Assembly (NCBI GenBank): GCA_003427395.1
Contig: BFEA01000063.1
Coordinates: forward strand, 1,454,047 to 1,497,552
Reading direction: 5' to 3'
From: Chara braunii
Lineage: Eukaryota; Streptophyta; Charophyceae; Charales; Characeae
DNA: 43,506 bases
How positions within the stretch are numbered: position 1 is the first letter of the stretch; every line of letters begins with the position of its first letter. Below are positions 22,244 through 34,359 of the stretch, in pieces. Under the pieces are notes generated by a model. The model searched no databases, was not told the origin of the DNA, and saw only the letters and a program-made list of their open reading frames with translations. The position numbers and the translations under genes are program-made.

Positions 22244-23164
22244 ACGTTTTGAGGAGTCAATCTCATGACACTAGACAATTACGAGTCCTACCCTGTTCTG
22301 CACATTGCCGAGAGGAGCGGTAGGCGGGTTTCAACCCTTTGTGGCAGCGCAATGTCTCAAACTCATGGGAAGAGGCTCCATCTTCGGAAGCCTTGGAATA
22401 CAGGTCAAAGGGTTTGATTTTGAAAGTCGTCACAGACCTTAACGTTCAGCTATGAAACTCAACAAGTAAAATCAAAGGATTTTTTTTTTCTTCTCTAACC
22501 CCGAAAATTGCTCAACCCTTGCACATTGTGAAAGCAGACTGTGTGAATACACAAAATATGAATATAGTGGGATTATTAAACATGACACAATCACCCTCAC
22601 AATCACATTGTGACTTCCTTCCAAATATGCAAATGATCGTAGGAAATTAAAGTCCTGACTTTAAAATCACAAGCATACCTTTAATCATATAAGGATTCAA
22701 CATCGGCATACAACACACTACACGGGGTCAACGTCAACCATTCTCTGCTCTCACACCCCTTGCCTTATCCGCACAAACCCAACCTTTGTCCAACCTTCAA
22801 AAAAAAAACACCTAGTCATTTTTAAATGACAATTTAATCAAAATCGATATATAAAATCTTTGAAACAGTTCAACCCATAGGGGCTAAGGCCTTAGGTTGA
22901 GTGTCGAAAGTGAGATAAAAGTTGAGTCGGAAACCGACACTCGACAACGAATATGTTATCAATGATAACAGAAGAATGATCCTCACATGATTAAACCGAA
23001 ACTAGTTAGGCTTTAAATCAAAATGAACGAAAAGGACCTTTAACACAAAATAAAATAATATCCAGAACTACATTTAAGTATATGGAGAATAAAAAATCAT
23101 ATCACATTCTACTCCAACTCCTCATAAGATTAAATATACACCCATCTCTGATTGGTATCAGAAT

Positions 23165-23870
23165 TTCAGGAAAATTTTGGCAACAATTACCTCAAATAGG
23201 ATGAATTGTCAAAGTTTTTCCTACCAAAATATTTTTAATTCTTTGAAACTGAAAAAAAAATGGCAACACTTCCCTTCGAAAAATGCATTTTCAAAATTTA
23301 TACTAAGTTAAAATTGAAATCAAACTAAGATTTTAACATTTGCTGAATCAAAGTTTGCATAAATTTATGAATAAGTAAAACTTTTGACAACACTTCATCT
23401 ATAGAAGTAGACTTTCCAGATTTATACTAAGATAAGTATGATTTGAAAACAAAAGTTGAATTTTGCAAGGATAAAATTTAATTAATTCATTATTTTTTTA
23501 TAAATTTTAGCAACACCCCCCCTAGTCAAAGTGTTTTCCCTAAATTTATACAAACCTAAATATAAATGCCAAAAATAATTTTGAACTCACAAAGTTAAAT
23601 TTTGTCTAAGTCTCTTAATATAAAAAAAAAATTGGGCAGAACTTCGCATAGAAAATTAGGTTTCAAAGATTTGTACTTAACCAAAATAAGATTAAGACAA
23701 AATTTAAATTTTGAAGAGAATATTTGACTAATTCCTTGAATTTGTTAAACTTATGGCAGCACTTCCCCTAGCGAAAAGTGTCTTTCCAAAATTTATACAA
23801 AGCCAAATATAAAATCAAACGAACTAAACTCTGAAAATAAGAAAAATCGAACTAAATCCTATGACAATAG
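23165..23870 (+). repeat. ~123-bp tandem repeat array in copy B
   Basis: Six diverged units are marked by GGCA(A/G)CA-CTTCC boxes near 23179, 23261, 23386, 23509, 23636 and 23756, spaced about 120-127 bp except for a shortened first unit. The CCTACCAA between units 1 and 2 is the empty site of the hAT insertion found in C. Confidence 0.8.
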
Positions 23871-24044
23871 CACATAGCAAGCATCTAAAGAAACTACCGA
23901 TCCAATGACAAACTTAAACCAGCTCAAAATAAACAAACATACACAACCAAAGGTAAATGCTTTCACCAAACCATAATCTGTTTCACAATAGATAGTTCAT
24001 TGATCCTATAAGTAATTAATATTTTATTTATCTTACATACGATA

Positions 24045-24805
24045 TGACGCTAGACCATTATGTTTAAAAACAATGTGTAACATTATTTATGTTATACACA
24101 AACAAATTGCATAACTACTTCTCTTTTTTTTTGGCATGCGATTACACCATCCTGCTCCTCAACAATGTATAGTCACATTGAATTGTTGAAATGTATGAAA
24201 TTAAAGTAATTTTTTGCCCCATCTTTTGATATGGGTAGGGGACTGAACCATTCTGCTTAAAAACAATGTTCAGATTGCCCAATTTACTTACAATTGTACA
24301 TTCGGTTTTATGTCTTTATTTAGGAATATAACTTTACGCTAGACCATTCTACTTATAAACAATGTCTAACTGTTTGTTCACATGCAAATATAACTAAGTA
24401 TTTCCCAATATATACTCGTTTTGCACTTAGTATAAGGCTTCAAACTAAACCATTCTGCTTAGGAACAATGTTGAGGCTTCCACCAAAAACCTCCATTTGA
24501 AAAAATAGGAGGTTGGACAATTGTGCTTAAAAACAATGTTCAATATATCTCAAGGACACATAAAACTATGGAGTTAGACCACTATGCTTAGAAACAATGT
24601 TCAAGTTAAGTCAGAAACTTCAAAAGGAAGCAGGTAGACTAAAAATTTTTGCTTAGATAAATGTTTGGTCTCACAAATCAGACAGACAAACCTTCATAAA
24701 TAAACACAACAACCAAATCATTCCGCTTATAAACAATGTCTGGTTCTTCAGACAACAAACAAAATGCATAACACAGATCCATTTTTCTTAGAAACAATGT
24801 CCAAC
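24045..24805 (+). repeat. Hairpin array in copy B (core CATTCTGCTTAGAAACAATG)
   Basis: Ten units share the core, which carries CATT/AATG and TTCT/AGAA self-complementary parts. Variable outer stems include CTGAAC/GTTCAG (24243-24248 with 24268-24273) and TAGAC/GTCTA (24340-24344 with 24364-24368). TTGGAC/GTTCAA (24513-24518 with 24538-24543) has one G-U. AGACTAAA/TTTGGTCT (24636-24643 with 24664-24671) also has one G-U. AACCA/TGGTT pairs 24711-24715 with 24741-24745. A base opposite no partner recurs just inside the outer stem. Units 2, 7 and 10 pair poorly. Confidence 0.75.
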
Positions 24806-26588
24806 CTTTGATTGACCTAGTCAAACGCATGCAAAACCTCCAATAGAATAATTCGAACAAGAAATGAAAGATGAAACACGTTTCATTTTAAAACACACCT
24901 ACATATTCAAAAATCATAATTTCAATGTTTGTTAAATTCTAAGATTTTCAGTTTTATTTGACAAAATTCTATTGAAAAATCAGATGGAATAAAAATTTGG
25001 ACGAGTTTATGACATGTTTTTATTAAACTTTCATTTTACTGCAACAAATATCTTATAATTAAGATCGGATTAACCTATTTATGACTGAAAATCCTTATAT
25101 AGAATAACAATCCAATTAGAATGATTCATGAACTCATCCAGACTTTTATTCTATCTCTAGCAGACAGTTCCAACAAGAAGGGATAACTCATTCTTGGAAA
25201 TAAAATTTTCAAGTAAGACGAAAAAAAATTAAAAGTTGAATTATATTTTTTCAGATGGAATGAAAATTTTTATTTTAGAATGTAATTTTATTATGAAACA
25301 ATTATTTATTTATATGAAATATTTATGTTGACCTTCCTCCCACCTTCCCTAAGTCCATCCTTCAACTTGATTTCAAACCATAAAACAAAATAAAGATTTT
25401 TGCATGCATTCTTTTACTCAATCTAATTGGATTATGAAAAGAAACAAAAATCATGAGGATGCAGATACAGATAGTATTAAGACTAGACAAATGTAATGAT
25501 AACTGATGTGGTGACATTTACAAGGTGTAAAAAAGATTTATGACAATTTCATATCTTATGAACCTCTCACAAGTTCTGGCAGAGCTCCCGCAATCGGTGA
25601 GGCAAACCTCTCACAGAGGCCTTGACACGGATTATGGGTTTTCGATCCCGCCTGTCGCCTTCCTCTCGTAGCGGATAGACTAGATTAAGATAAAAAAAAA
25701 ACAGAACAAGAAACATTAAGTCTCTTAGATCCAATAATGTGCACTCATACTCACGTGAGAATACCTTGATTCCTTAAATCCTAAGGGCCCCACAATGGTG
25801 ACCAAAACGTAGAGAAGTGCCCAAACCACTGCGGAAACACATAATGACGCCCTCTTTACGAGTCTCCAAGTTGCATCAGTAACCCCCCAGCGGATCCTTA
25901 TTACTTTCCCAAATTGCATTATCATTTTCTCTGACCAGTTTGCTGCTACATAGCCTATAAAGGTTGTGTTCGAAAAGAGCACACCCCCGTGCTCTACTCG
26001 AATGTGAACAAACGCAACGACATACAACAAATTGCAGCTCGCATAACAGTCGTGCGTAACCACGAGGCACCAAAGTAATATACAACGCAAAACATAGTAA
26101 ATCGCATTGCCGCATAACAAAAGTTCAACGATGCGCAACACAAAACTTAGCAGAAAAGAGTAGTGCACGACATACAGGAACACGGTCAACACACAACAAT
26201 GCCGAGAAGCAGTCGGCAATAGTAAGGTTCAACATTACTTTAGCAAAACAAAGTGGACGATACTTGCCCATACCCTCAACAACTACCCCGCCCAATAATA
26301 TACTACTACAATGAACCGTAGCAGGTTCCTATGGCAAGCCGTAATCAACATTCAAGCACACAACAACAACCCAATTGAAAATTTTGCATTAACACAACCA
26401 TAACACCAGTACAACAAAAAATATGATAGTTCCAACCGCAAAGGCACAATGGTAACAACAACGAAAACATAGCAGCTACGTTGGTAGCAAGCGCAGTATC
26501 AACGGTAACGACCACCAAAGCACAATGAAATGCAGCATAAATCTGCTTCGTAGTACCAGTAACACTTAATCGCTCGACTAAAGCCACC

Positions 26589-27200
26589 ACCAGTTTACAA
26601 GTCTTACTGCTGTCAAGTTCCGTCGACCGCTAGTCAACTTTCGGGTTTGTCAATCCCCTGTCCCCACCAGTCATGGTGAGAGTACCGTCCCTCTAAGTCT
26701 CTGTTCCCCTTCCCCATCCACCATGTTCACATCCGCCTCTCATGCTGCCCCCCCCCCACCCTACCAACTTCGAAAGTCGGTTCACTCCCTCAAATGCCCC
26801 TATCTCGTCCCCCCAAAGTCCGAACAACCTCACAACCTCGTTCATCAGCCCCCCCGAAACCCATACTCAACGACCCTTCCCTCCTTGATTTCTTTTCCTC
26901 AAACATCTCAATTGACTCTGATTTCTCCATACCTGATGAGAAGTTCGTCACTATTTTCACCTCCCTCATGTCCCCCATTTCCGGTACCATATCCCCCCCA
27001 CCTATCACTGCAGAAAAATGTATCAGAAGAATCTTTGACCTCGACCCACTCTCCGCTTCCCTGTTTCCCCTCCATCTCTTCGCCCTCCCTACCATTGTAC
27101 CTCCCACTTTCATAAATCTTCAGGCATACTTCCTCGAGAAACGTTTTCATTCTTATCCCCTCCTTAGTCATCGACTCGAGTATGTAGAATGCAATTCCTT
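26589..27200 (+). other. Spacer between copies B and C with a possible coding remnant
   Basis: The 612-bp C/T-rich spacer has no match after A or C. Its plus-strand frame from 26794 reads like protein: SLLDFFSSNISIDSDFSIPD, KCIRRIFDLDPLSASLF and INLQAYFLEKRF. It runs into copy C and ends at 27258. I do not recognise the family. It could be a fragment of an element ORF or of a host exon caught at the duplication joint; the Pro-rich start is low complexity. Confidence 0.3.
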
Positions 27201-27630
27201 TTGCACAACGATCCGAAAAACATACACAAAAAACTCTTTAAGCCAAGCAAAGAGATGATGAAGATAAATTCGTTGTACACACTTGATCCGGGGTATGGAA
27301 GACATATACGTCGCCAATGAGAAATATTTTTATATTTTGGGAGACAATATACTTGTCCTAGTGTGTCGTCGTTATTCAAATTCCCAATCTTTTTCAATCG
27401 TCGTCCCTCATGAACTTTCCTACACAGTTCAATTACCTTCAAGTCACTCTCTAAAAAAAGGGACTACCAGTAAACAACTTGGTCATTTGTGACTCGTTAA
27501 TAATCAGTCAATAAACGTATGTGTCACATGGATTGTGATTCAGTGGTACACAAACCAATTCAAATGGTTTTTCCTTGCAAACTCATGCCACATCAATACT
27601 GCACTCAGGACGGACCATGAAATTACGCAG

Positions 27631-27810
27631 GATACCTAATATCATAAGATGAGAAGGAATAAAATTAAGTTCGATTGAAGAATGAGATTTATAAAAGTTA
27701 AATGTTTTGGAATCATAAAGGATACCTAATGTCATAAGATGGAAAAGAGTAAAATTATGTTCTATTGAAGGATGAGATTTATAAGAGTGCGTCTTCAAAC
27801 TGTATGTCGA
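27631..27810 (+). repeat. 90-bp tandem duplication private to copy C
   Basis: GATACCTAAT-TCATAAGATG begins at 27631 and again at 27721, each followed by a GATTGAAGAATGAGATTTATA-like stretch. Copy B has a single copy near 19347. Confidence 0.8.
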
Positions 27811-29078
27811 ATCCTTGGCAGATGAACATAGAATATTCTTCGTAATTTTCAAAACGGTAAAAAAACTATTGTAGGAGTCAATACGAAATGAAACCTGACC
27901 CTCAACACGTGGAAATGATGGATCCGCGACAACACATTTAAATGGGAAATATTCATTCTTAACGGTTACTTGAAAGTTGTGAATCAAATTGCCCACTTAT
28001 TGATTTTTACACAAAACGATCCTCGTTTGATAAATAATTAACTTCTTTCATATCGGTTAAATATGCAATTCACTCACCAGATGATAATATATCTTTCAAA
28101 TTTCCTTTTTAATGTAACTATCATCAAAAGTAATCCGATTAACCAGACTTTGCCGAATTTGAATTCCAAACCGACAATTTACAACCCTAGACGAAAACAT
28201 ATCAACCTGATTTTTTTTGTACTTTTTCAGAAAAGAGCGAATGGAGGAAAAAAGATGCACGAGCAAACAAAATTGTTACGTACTAAATTTTATCATCGAG
28301 AAAAGTTCACTTAGGAGTTTCATTAAGCGAGGTTCGAAGGCAAGGGACTTGCAACAATAAAGAGCAATCGACTCAAAAAACAAAATTACCCTATCAACCA
28401 CTATCTATAAAATGATCGTAGTTGATCATGTTCAGAGGTATAAGAGATAACTGAGGACCAAAAACTATGTTTTAAAACCTTCAAATTATCCAACAATAAT
28501 GAACCTCATCCGCAAATCGCCAAATAAGGCGTAATAGATTGATCTCGGAAACGATTTAATATATGTAGCAGACTGGTAGACACAATACAACTGAAGATCG
28601 AAAAGTAAAAAGAAAACGTTTTGAAGTATTAAAAGCGGATTTAACAAAGTCAAAATCGTAAGAGAAGGAGAAATGAACTAAGGAAGTAAGAAAGGAAATG
28701 ATAAGAAGACGATCATAGAGATTTCATTTTCGTCTCTTAAGTCTCTCACGCTTGTCAAGTCGATTTTTTATAAAATATATCGGTTTATCCTTAGAGTTGA
28801 ACGAGGAAGAAAACAAACGGATGAAAAATCATTCCATCAACGCTCAATTTTTTTTGGAGCAACTACAATTTGAAATTGCAACGTACAGATAAGCCCCACA
28901 TCTTCGTAACTAGCGATAGTGTATTTTTTCAAACAAAAACCATTGCACAAAAATAACCAAAAAGATATTCGGGGTGGAGAGAGAGACATTCAAGGAAAAT
29001 TACACAAAGGTTTTAGCATAAATAAAGAAACATAGGAAAACAAAATCATTCAGAGTATTAGAAAACAACCCATCCAAT

Positions 29079-29079
<1 letters not shown>

Positions 29080-29123
<44 letters not shown>
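29080..29123 (+). repeat. Poly(T) run of 44 bases in copy C
   Basis: Copy B has a mixed T-rich tract (ATTTTTGTTTTTCTTCC) at the same place, so the homopolymer arose after the copies separated. Confidence 0.9.
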
Positions 29124-30594
29124 CCGGAAATCAATAAGCTCATAAAGGTAAGAATTACAGTCAACAAATAGAAATCAATCAGGTTTATAATTAAGGCGTA
29201 TGTCTTCCAAAGTTCAACAACTATTCAGTGGAAAAAAACGATGTAAATACTTCAAAACTCTTGTTACAATTTCGGTATCAATTACCCCTTAAGAGACAAA
29301 AAAATATGTTTCAATATTACAAAGTGTCCTTTGCTGTTGATCTATTTTTTCTTGTGTGGAAGTTGATTGTTATGATTCCCCACGCTTCTCATAAAATAAA
29401 TAAAAACACTCATATTTTTTTGATTTACCTCCTCATCCTCAATATCATCTGTTTCGTATTAGAACTCGTAATTCACCCTTCACCATTCTCAATGATATAG
29501 ACGAATGATCACGAATCATGTTAACGACATGATCTGTTATGGCAGTTGTTGTGATTAAAGGTGGATGTAGTTTGGTTGCTCCTTTAGAAACATGATGCTA
29601 CCAGAAGGGGGGTGGTATCCCCTTAAAAAAATTTCGTCATCGCCATGTAGAAACTCATCAGAGGGGTTAAACATCTTGCAAGAATACAAAATACATCAGA
29701 CAACGAACACACGCAAGCAACCATAGCCCAAATGCACATAGAGAAAGTGAGGGAATAGTAGGCAACGTCACTCATATACTCAGACATACTATAGGGTCGA
29801 TATAAATATAGATGCATGACATTACAAGTTGAAGGGAACCGAAGTTTAGTCTGATATTAGAGGGTTGGATGTTTAGGCAATGTTTCAAAGTGTGAACCAA
29901 AGGGTATCAAGTGGTCCCCCTCTCGAGGTTTCTTGAGGCAGACTACGCTATTCGTCATCCCATACTCGCTACCTGACCAATACCATGAATTATTCGGCTT
30001 ACTGATTGACCGGGCTGCAGGATATTCGTGTGTATAGCCAAGGCACAATTTTGCATTCAAGTCCACAGGGTTCTTTATGAATTCAAAGTTCTCGTTGTCG
30101 AGCGCATCGGTCCTCCGAGGGGACCTTCCCGGCCACGTCATACAAAATTTTGCAGGATTTTCTTGCAAAGCGTTTTGCCGCTCTGGTCGAGTGTGCCAGC
30201 CGTACCTCTCGTGAACCCCTGCAACATGATAGAGTTCACGCAAGGCACAACTTACCTCTACGCAAGGGGCCGTTACCACCCTTATCTCCCAAGCGCGGAT
30301 CTTCGTCGGTCAACTAGGACGACCAATCTAACCACGCGATACACTTCACAAAATAAAACTAAAGTTCATACGTAAATAACCGGTAGTCCCTTATTCAAAT
30401 CCGACCCATAATTTGTTGGCAAATGAACAAGTGAGCGCTGCATGCAAGATTTTGAATAAATAATGGGGCGACGCAAGCTTTATTATATCGTTCATCTATG
30501 CATAAATACCTAAGTACTCGTAATGATGACATACTACGTGGTACCCATAATCATGCGGTCCTCAATAATTTTTAGGTTCGCTTTCAACACTGAA

Positions 30595-30608
30595 GTGTCA
30601 GCTGACAC
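30595..30608. other. Palindrome GTGTCAGCTGACAC in copy C
   Basis: Identical to the palindrome in copy B; copy A keeps the arms GTGTC/GACAC. Confidence 0.7.
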
Positions 30609-32192
30609 GAATCTTGAGGAGTTAATCTCATGACGCTAGACAATTGCGAGTCCTACCCTGTTCTGCACACTGCCGAGAGGAGCGATAGGCGGGGTTCGAC
30701 CCTATGTGGCAGCGAAATGCCTCAAACTCATGGGAAGAGGCTCCATCCTTGGAGGCCTTGGAAGACAGGTCAAGGGGTTTGACTTTAAAAGTCGCTACTG
30801 ACCTCAACGTCTAGCTTTAGAACTCAATAAGCAAAATCAAAGGAGATTTTTTTTTCTCTAACCCTAAAATTTGCACAACCTTTTGCACATTATGAAAGCA
30901 GATTGTGTGAATACATAAAATATAAATATAGTGGGATTATTAAACATGAGGCGATTACCCTCACAATCACAGTGTGACTTCCTTCCAAATATACAAATGA
31001 TCGTAGGCAATTCAAGTCCCGACTTTAAAATCACAAATATAAAGACCCAACATCGATATACAACACACTACACGAGTTCAACTTCAACCACTCTCTGCAT
31101 TCACACCCCTTGCCTTATTCGCACAAACCCAACCTTTGTCCAACCTTCAAAAAAAAAACACTCAGTTTTTTTTTAAATGACACCTTAATCAAAGTTTGGG
31201 TAAAAACCCTATGAAAGAATTCAACACATAGGGGCTAAGGCCTTAGGTTGAGTGTGGAGAGCGAGATAAAAGTTGAGTAAAAAACCGACACTCGACAACG
31301 AACCTGTTATCAATGATAACGGAAGATTGATCCTCATATAATCAAACTGAAACTAGTCAGGCCTTGAATCAAAATGAACGAATAGGATCTCTAACACAAA
31401 ACAAACCAGTATCCAGAATTACATTTAAGTATTTGGAGAATAAAACACCATATCACATTCTACTCCAACTCCTCATAAGACTAAATATACACCAATCTCT
31501 GATTGATATCATAATTTAAGAAACCTTTTGGCAACATCTCCCTTATACAGGGTGAATTGCCAATTTTTTTCTACCAACAGGGTTGTCCGCATTCGGGACG
31601 GGAAGAACATCCGAAACGGAACACTGGAACGTTCGGCATCCCCCCTCAATGCGTTCGCCCATTCGGCTATACGCGGATCCAAAAAAAAGAAAAAAAAAAG
31701 AAAAAAAAAAACGAATTAAAAAAAAATTGAAAACAATATAGCGTATGCAGAAGAATAAACTAAACAACATTTGCCTCAACGTTACATCCAAACGCTTTAC
31801 CAAATTTGAAATAAAAATCAAATACTAAAAATAAATAATAATAAAAAAATTAAAAAAACTAAAACGAGAATGAAATTATTGAGTGGGCGAGCACGTTTTT
31901 GACACCGCCATCTTTGGTGATTTTTCTTTATTTTTTGGCTATGACAAATGCCATGAAATTTTATAAATGTGTATCTTGCATAATAAAGAATTACAAATAA
32001 AGTTTAAAAAAATAATAATTTTTTTCATGCCCTGAAATAAAGGGGGAAAAAAATAAAAAGAGAAAAAAAACAAATTAGTGAGTGGGCAAGCAAGTTTGAA
32101 CACCACCATCTTTGCCGTTTTTTCATTTATTTTTTGCTTAAACCACTAGTACCTTCGAAGATGAATAAAAGTTGCGACCGTGAAATTAGGAG

Positions 32193-32236
<44 letters not shown>

Positions 32237-32316
32237 NNNNNNNNNNNNNNNNNNNNNNNNNNNNNNNNNNNNNNNNNNNNNNNNNNNNNNNNNNNNNNNN
32301 NNNNNNNNNNNNNNNN
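32237..32316. other. Assembly gap (80 N) inside a poly(A) tract
   Basis: The gap is flanked by A on both sides (about 32192-32236 and 32317-32344), so the true homopolymer or insert length is unknown. One further N is at 15647. Confidence 0.95.
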
Positions 32317-33034
32317 AAAAAAAAAAAAAAAAAAAAAAAAAAAACGAAACAAAGCTTTGGTCGTAATTACAGTTGTATACATTATTGGAAGTGGTAGTGT
32401 GAGTGTGCCCTCAGTGAGGCATCTCAGCCCCGTGGCCAGGTTGTCATATTCGAAAAAGAGAATAAAAGGGGAAAAAAACGGGCACACGGATCCGATCGTG
32501 AAAATGGCTGGATACATTTCCCTTAGTACCAGTGTGATGAGTGTTACAATCCTCTGACAAAACACAGCTTGAGCAAATCACGGATGGCTTGAGCAATTCA
32601 CAGATTCCGCCTTGCCTCATTGACAGGGGACTTATAAGAAACACACGAGCAAGAAAAAAAAGAAAACAGTAACATTAAGAATGTGACCGCCTTACCGGTG
32701 AGGTGCATTCTGTGGAGGAAGACTCTGAGCACGGCCTCCAAAACTACCCTGCCCGACATGATTTCAGTAGAGATAACATTTTTTTTCTTTCCTTTTTTTT
32801 TCACTCGCGGACAATATAAAAATCTGATTTATGGGACAGTGTCGACCCTGTGTCCCACCCCCGATAACTTCGGGAACTGGCAAAACATCGTAATTTTCCA
32901 ACACTGGAGGAGGTATTAGTGGTTTAACAGAATGATTTCAAAATGAAGAGGGAGATACCTTACATCACAGATAAGTCACAAAACAAAATTTAGAAAAACA
33001 TAATAATATTTAGGTGCCAAAATATTTTTTTGTT

Positions 33035-33062
33035 GGGTCCGAACCTCTTCAGGTTCGGACCC
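33035..33062. other. Subterminal 12-bp hairpin of the hAT-like element
   Basis: GGGTCCGAACCT (33035-33046) pairs exactly with AGGTTCGGACCC (33051-33062) around CTTC. Compared with 416-445, one T-A pair is G-C there, changed on both arms. Confidence 0.75.
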
Positions 33063-33900
33063 TGTACGTGGACCCGAACGCCTGAACGTTCGGGGGTCAG
33101 CTTAGGACTTTCCGTACGTTCAGCTTGGCAACCCTGCCTACCAAAATATTTTTAACTCTTTGAAACTGAGAAAATTTTGGCAACACTTCCCTTTGAAAAA
33201 ATGTATTTTCAAAATTTATACTAAGGTAAGATTGAAATCAAAATAAGATTTTAACATCTGCAGAATCAAAGTTTGTATCTCTAAATAAGCAAATTTTTTG
33301 ACAACATTTCCTGTAAAGAAGTAGACTTTCAAGATTTATACTAAGATGGGTATGATTTGGAAAAAAAAGTTGAATTTTGCAAAAAAAAAATTTAACTAAC
33401 TCTTTAGATTTATATAAATTTGGGCAACACCTCCCCTTGTTAAAGTATTTTTCCTAAATTTATACAAACCTAAAAAACATAAATGTCGAAAATAATTTTG
33501 ACCTCACAAAGTTAAATTTTGTCAATTTTATGAATAACTAAAAATTTGGCAGCACTTCCCATAAAGAAGTAGGTTTCAAAAATCTGTACTTAGCCAAATA
33601 TAAGATTGAGACAAAATTTAAATTTTGAAGAGAAAATTTGAATAATTCCTTGAATTTGTAAAAAAAATTCTTGCAGCACTTCCCGTAGTGAAAATCATTT
33701 TTCCAAAATTTATACAAAACCAAATATAAAATCAAAATAACTAAACTTTGAAAATACGAAAAATCAAACTAACTCCTATGACTCCAACACATGGCGAGCA
33801 TCTAAAGAAACTACCTATGCAATGATAAACTTAAACCAACTCAAAATAAGCAAGCATACACAACCAAAGGTCAGTGCTTTCACAAAACCCTAACTTATTT

Positions 33901-34247
33901 CTATGTTACCAATTGTCCGATGGCAGGATGTCCTGGCCGGACAGTCAGGGAGGTACCGAACGTCCAAGCCCAGACAATTTCACTTTTATAAATTAAAAGC
34001 ACGAAAAAACAAGATGTCTTTTATTTTATTTTTTATTTTAAATTTGACAACGAATTTCGATATCACCCCAAGGCAAAAGTTGTTTAGTTTACTTTTCTGC
34101 ATAATATATTGTTTTTTTCAGATTTTTTGAGGACGTGTTTTTTGTTCGGGCTCCGAACAGACTGCCTTGGGAGGATGTCCGACCGGTTGTCTTAGCGGAC
34201 AACCCCAAACGATCAGGGGGGTCCCCGTCGTCCGATCAAGTAACCTA
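33901..34247. mobile_element. 347-bp MITE-like insertion in copy C
   Basis: Copies A and B lack this segment. It is bounded by TATTT at 33896-33900 and 34248-34252, which would be a 5-bp target duplication. The ends are weakly inverted (CTATGTTACC on the left; TAGGTTACTT read inward from the right). GC-rich, GTCCGAT/GGAC-rich ends flank an AT-rich middle. There is no coding sequence. The superfamily is not clear from the ends. Confidence 0.6.
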
Positions 34248-34359
34248 TATTTGTTTTCACATAAGATAGTTCATTGATCCTTTAAATAATTCATCTTTTA
34301 TTAATTTTACATACGACATTCAAATAATTAATCTTTTATTAATCTTACATACGACATGA

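Larger units (their letters stand above)
18911..26588 (+). repeat. Large repeat, copy B (7.7 kb, uninterrupted)
   Basis: Aligns by eye along its whole length with copy C, from TTGCACAA-AATCCGAAAAACATAC to GGTAACGACCACC and CTCGACT. Its differences from C are many substitutions and short indels. It is AT-rich on the left and has scattered stops in all frames; short open frames are not kept open in C, so I regard it as non-coding or fully decayed. It contains a 48-bp tandem duplication (near 22115 and 22163), the ~123-bp array, the hairpin array and a CAACA-rich right end. It lacks both insertions seen in C and lacks the 3' block that follows A and C. Confidence 0.8.
31578..33136. mobile_element. 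Non-autonomous hAT-like element inserted in copy C
   Basis: Starts CAGGGTTG and ends CAACCCTG, an exact 8-bp terminal inverted repeat. The flanks TCTACCAA (31570-31577) and CCTACCAA (33137-33144) form an 8-bp target duplication with one mismatch, and copy B has a single CCTACCAA at the empty site. Subterminal GAACGTTC motifs occur at both ends, and a 12-bp hairpin sits near the right end. Internal gagtgggc-type repeats (about 31870 and 32080) match the fragment at 1-512. A poly(A) tract contains an 80-base assembly gap. No transposase frame is visible, so it is probably mobilised in trans. Confidence 0.85.
31515..33790 (+). repeat. ~123-bp tandem repeat array in copy C, split by a hAT-like element
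   Basis: Unit 1 lies near 31529. Units 2-6 follow the insertion, with boxes near 33178, 33299, 33423, 33547 and 33673. Order and spacing match copy B. Confidence 0.75.

Noticed and set aside
24045-24805. Hairpin array as a CRISPR or integron attC array
   Set aside because: Spacer lengths vary from about 25 to 90 bp, the repeats are imperfect with changing stems, no cas or integrase gene is near, and the setting is eukaryotic.
25725-26219. 164-residue minus-strand frame at the end of copy B as a membrane protein gene
   Set aside because: The matching region of copy C is frameshifted and that of A is barely alignable. The Val/Leu/Cys/Tyr-rich reading comes from CAACA/GCACAA-rich DNA.
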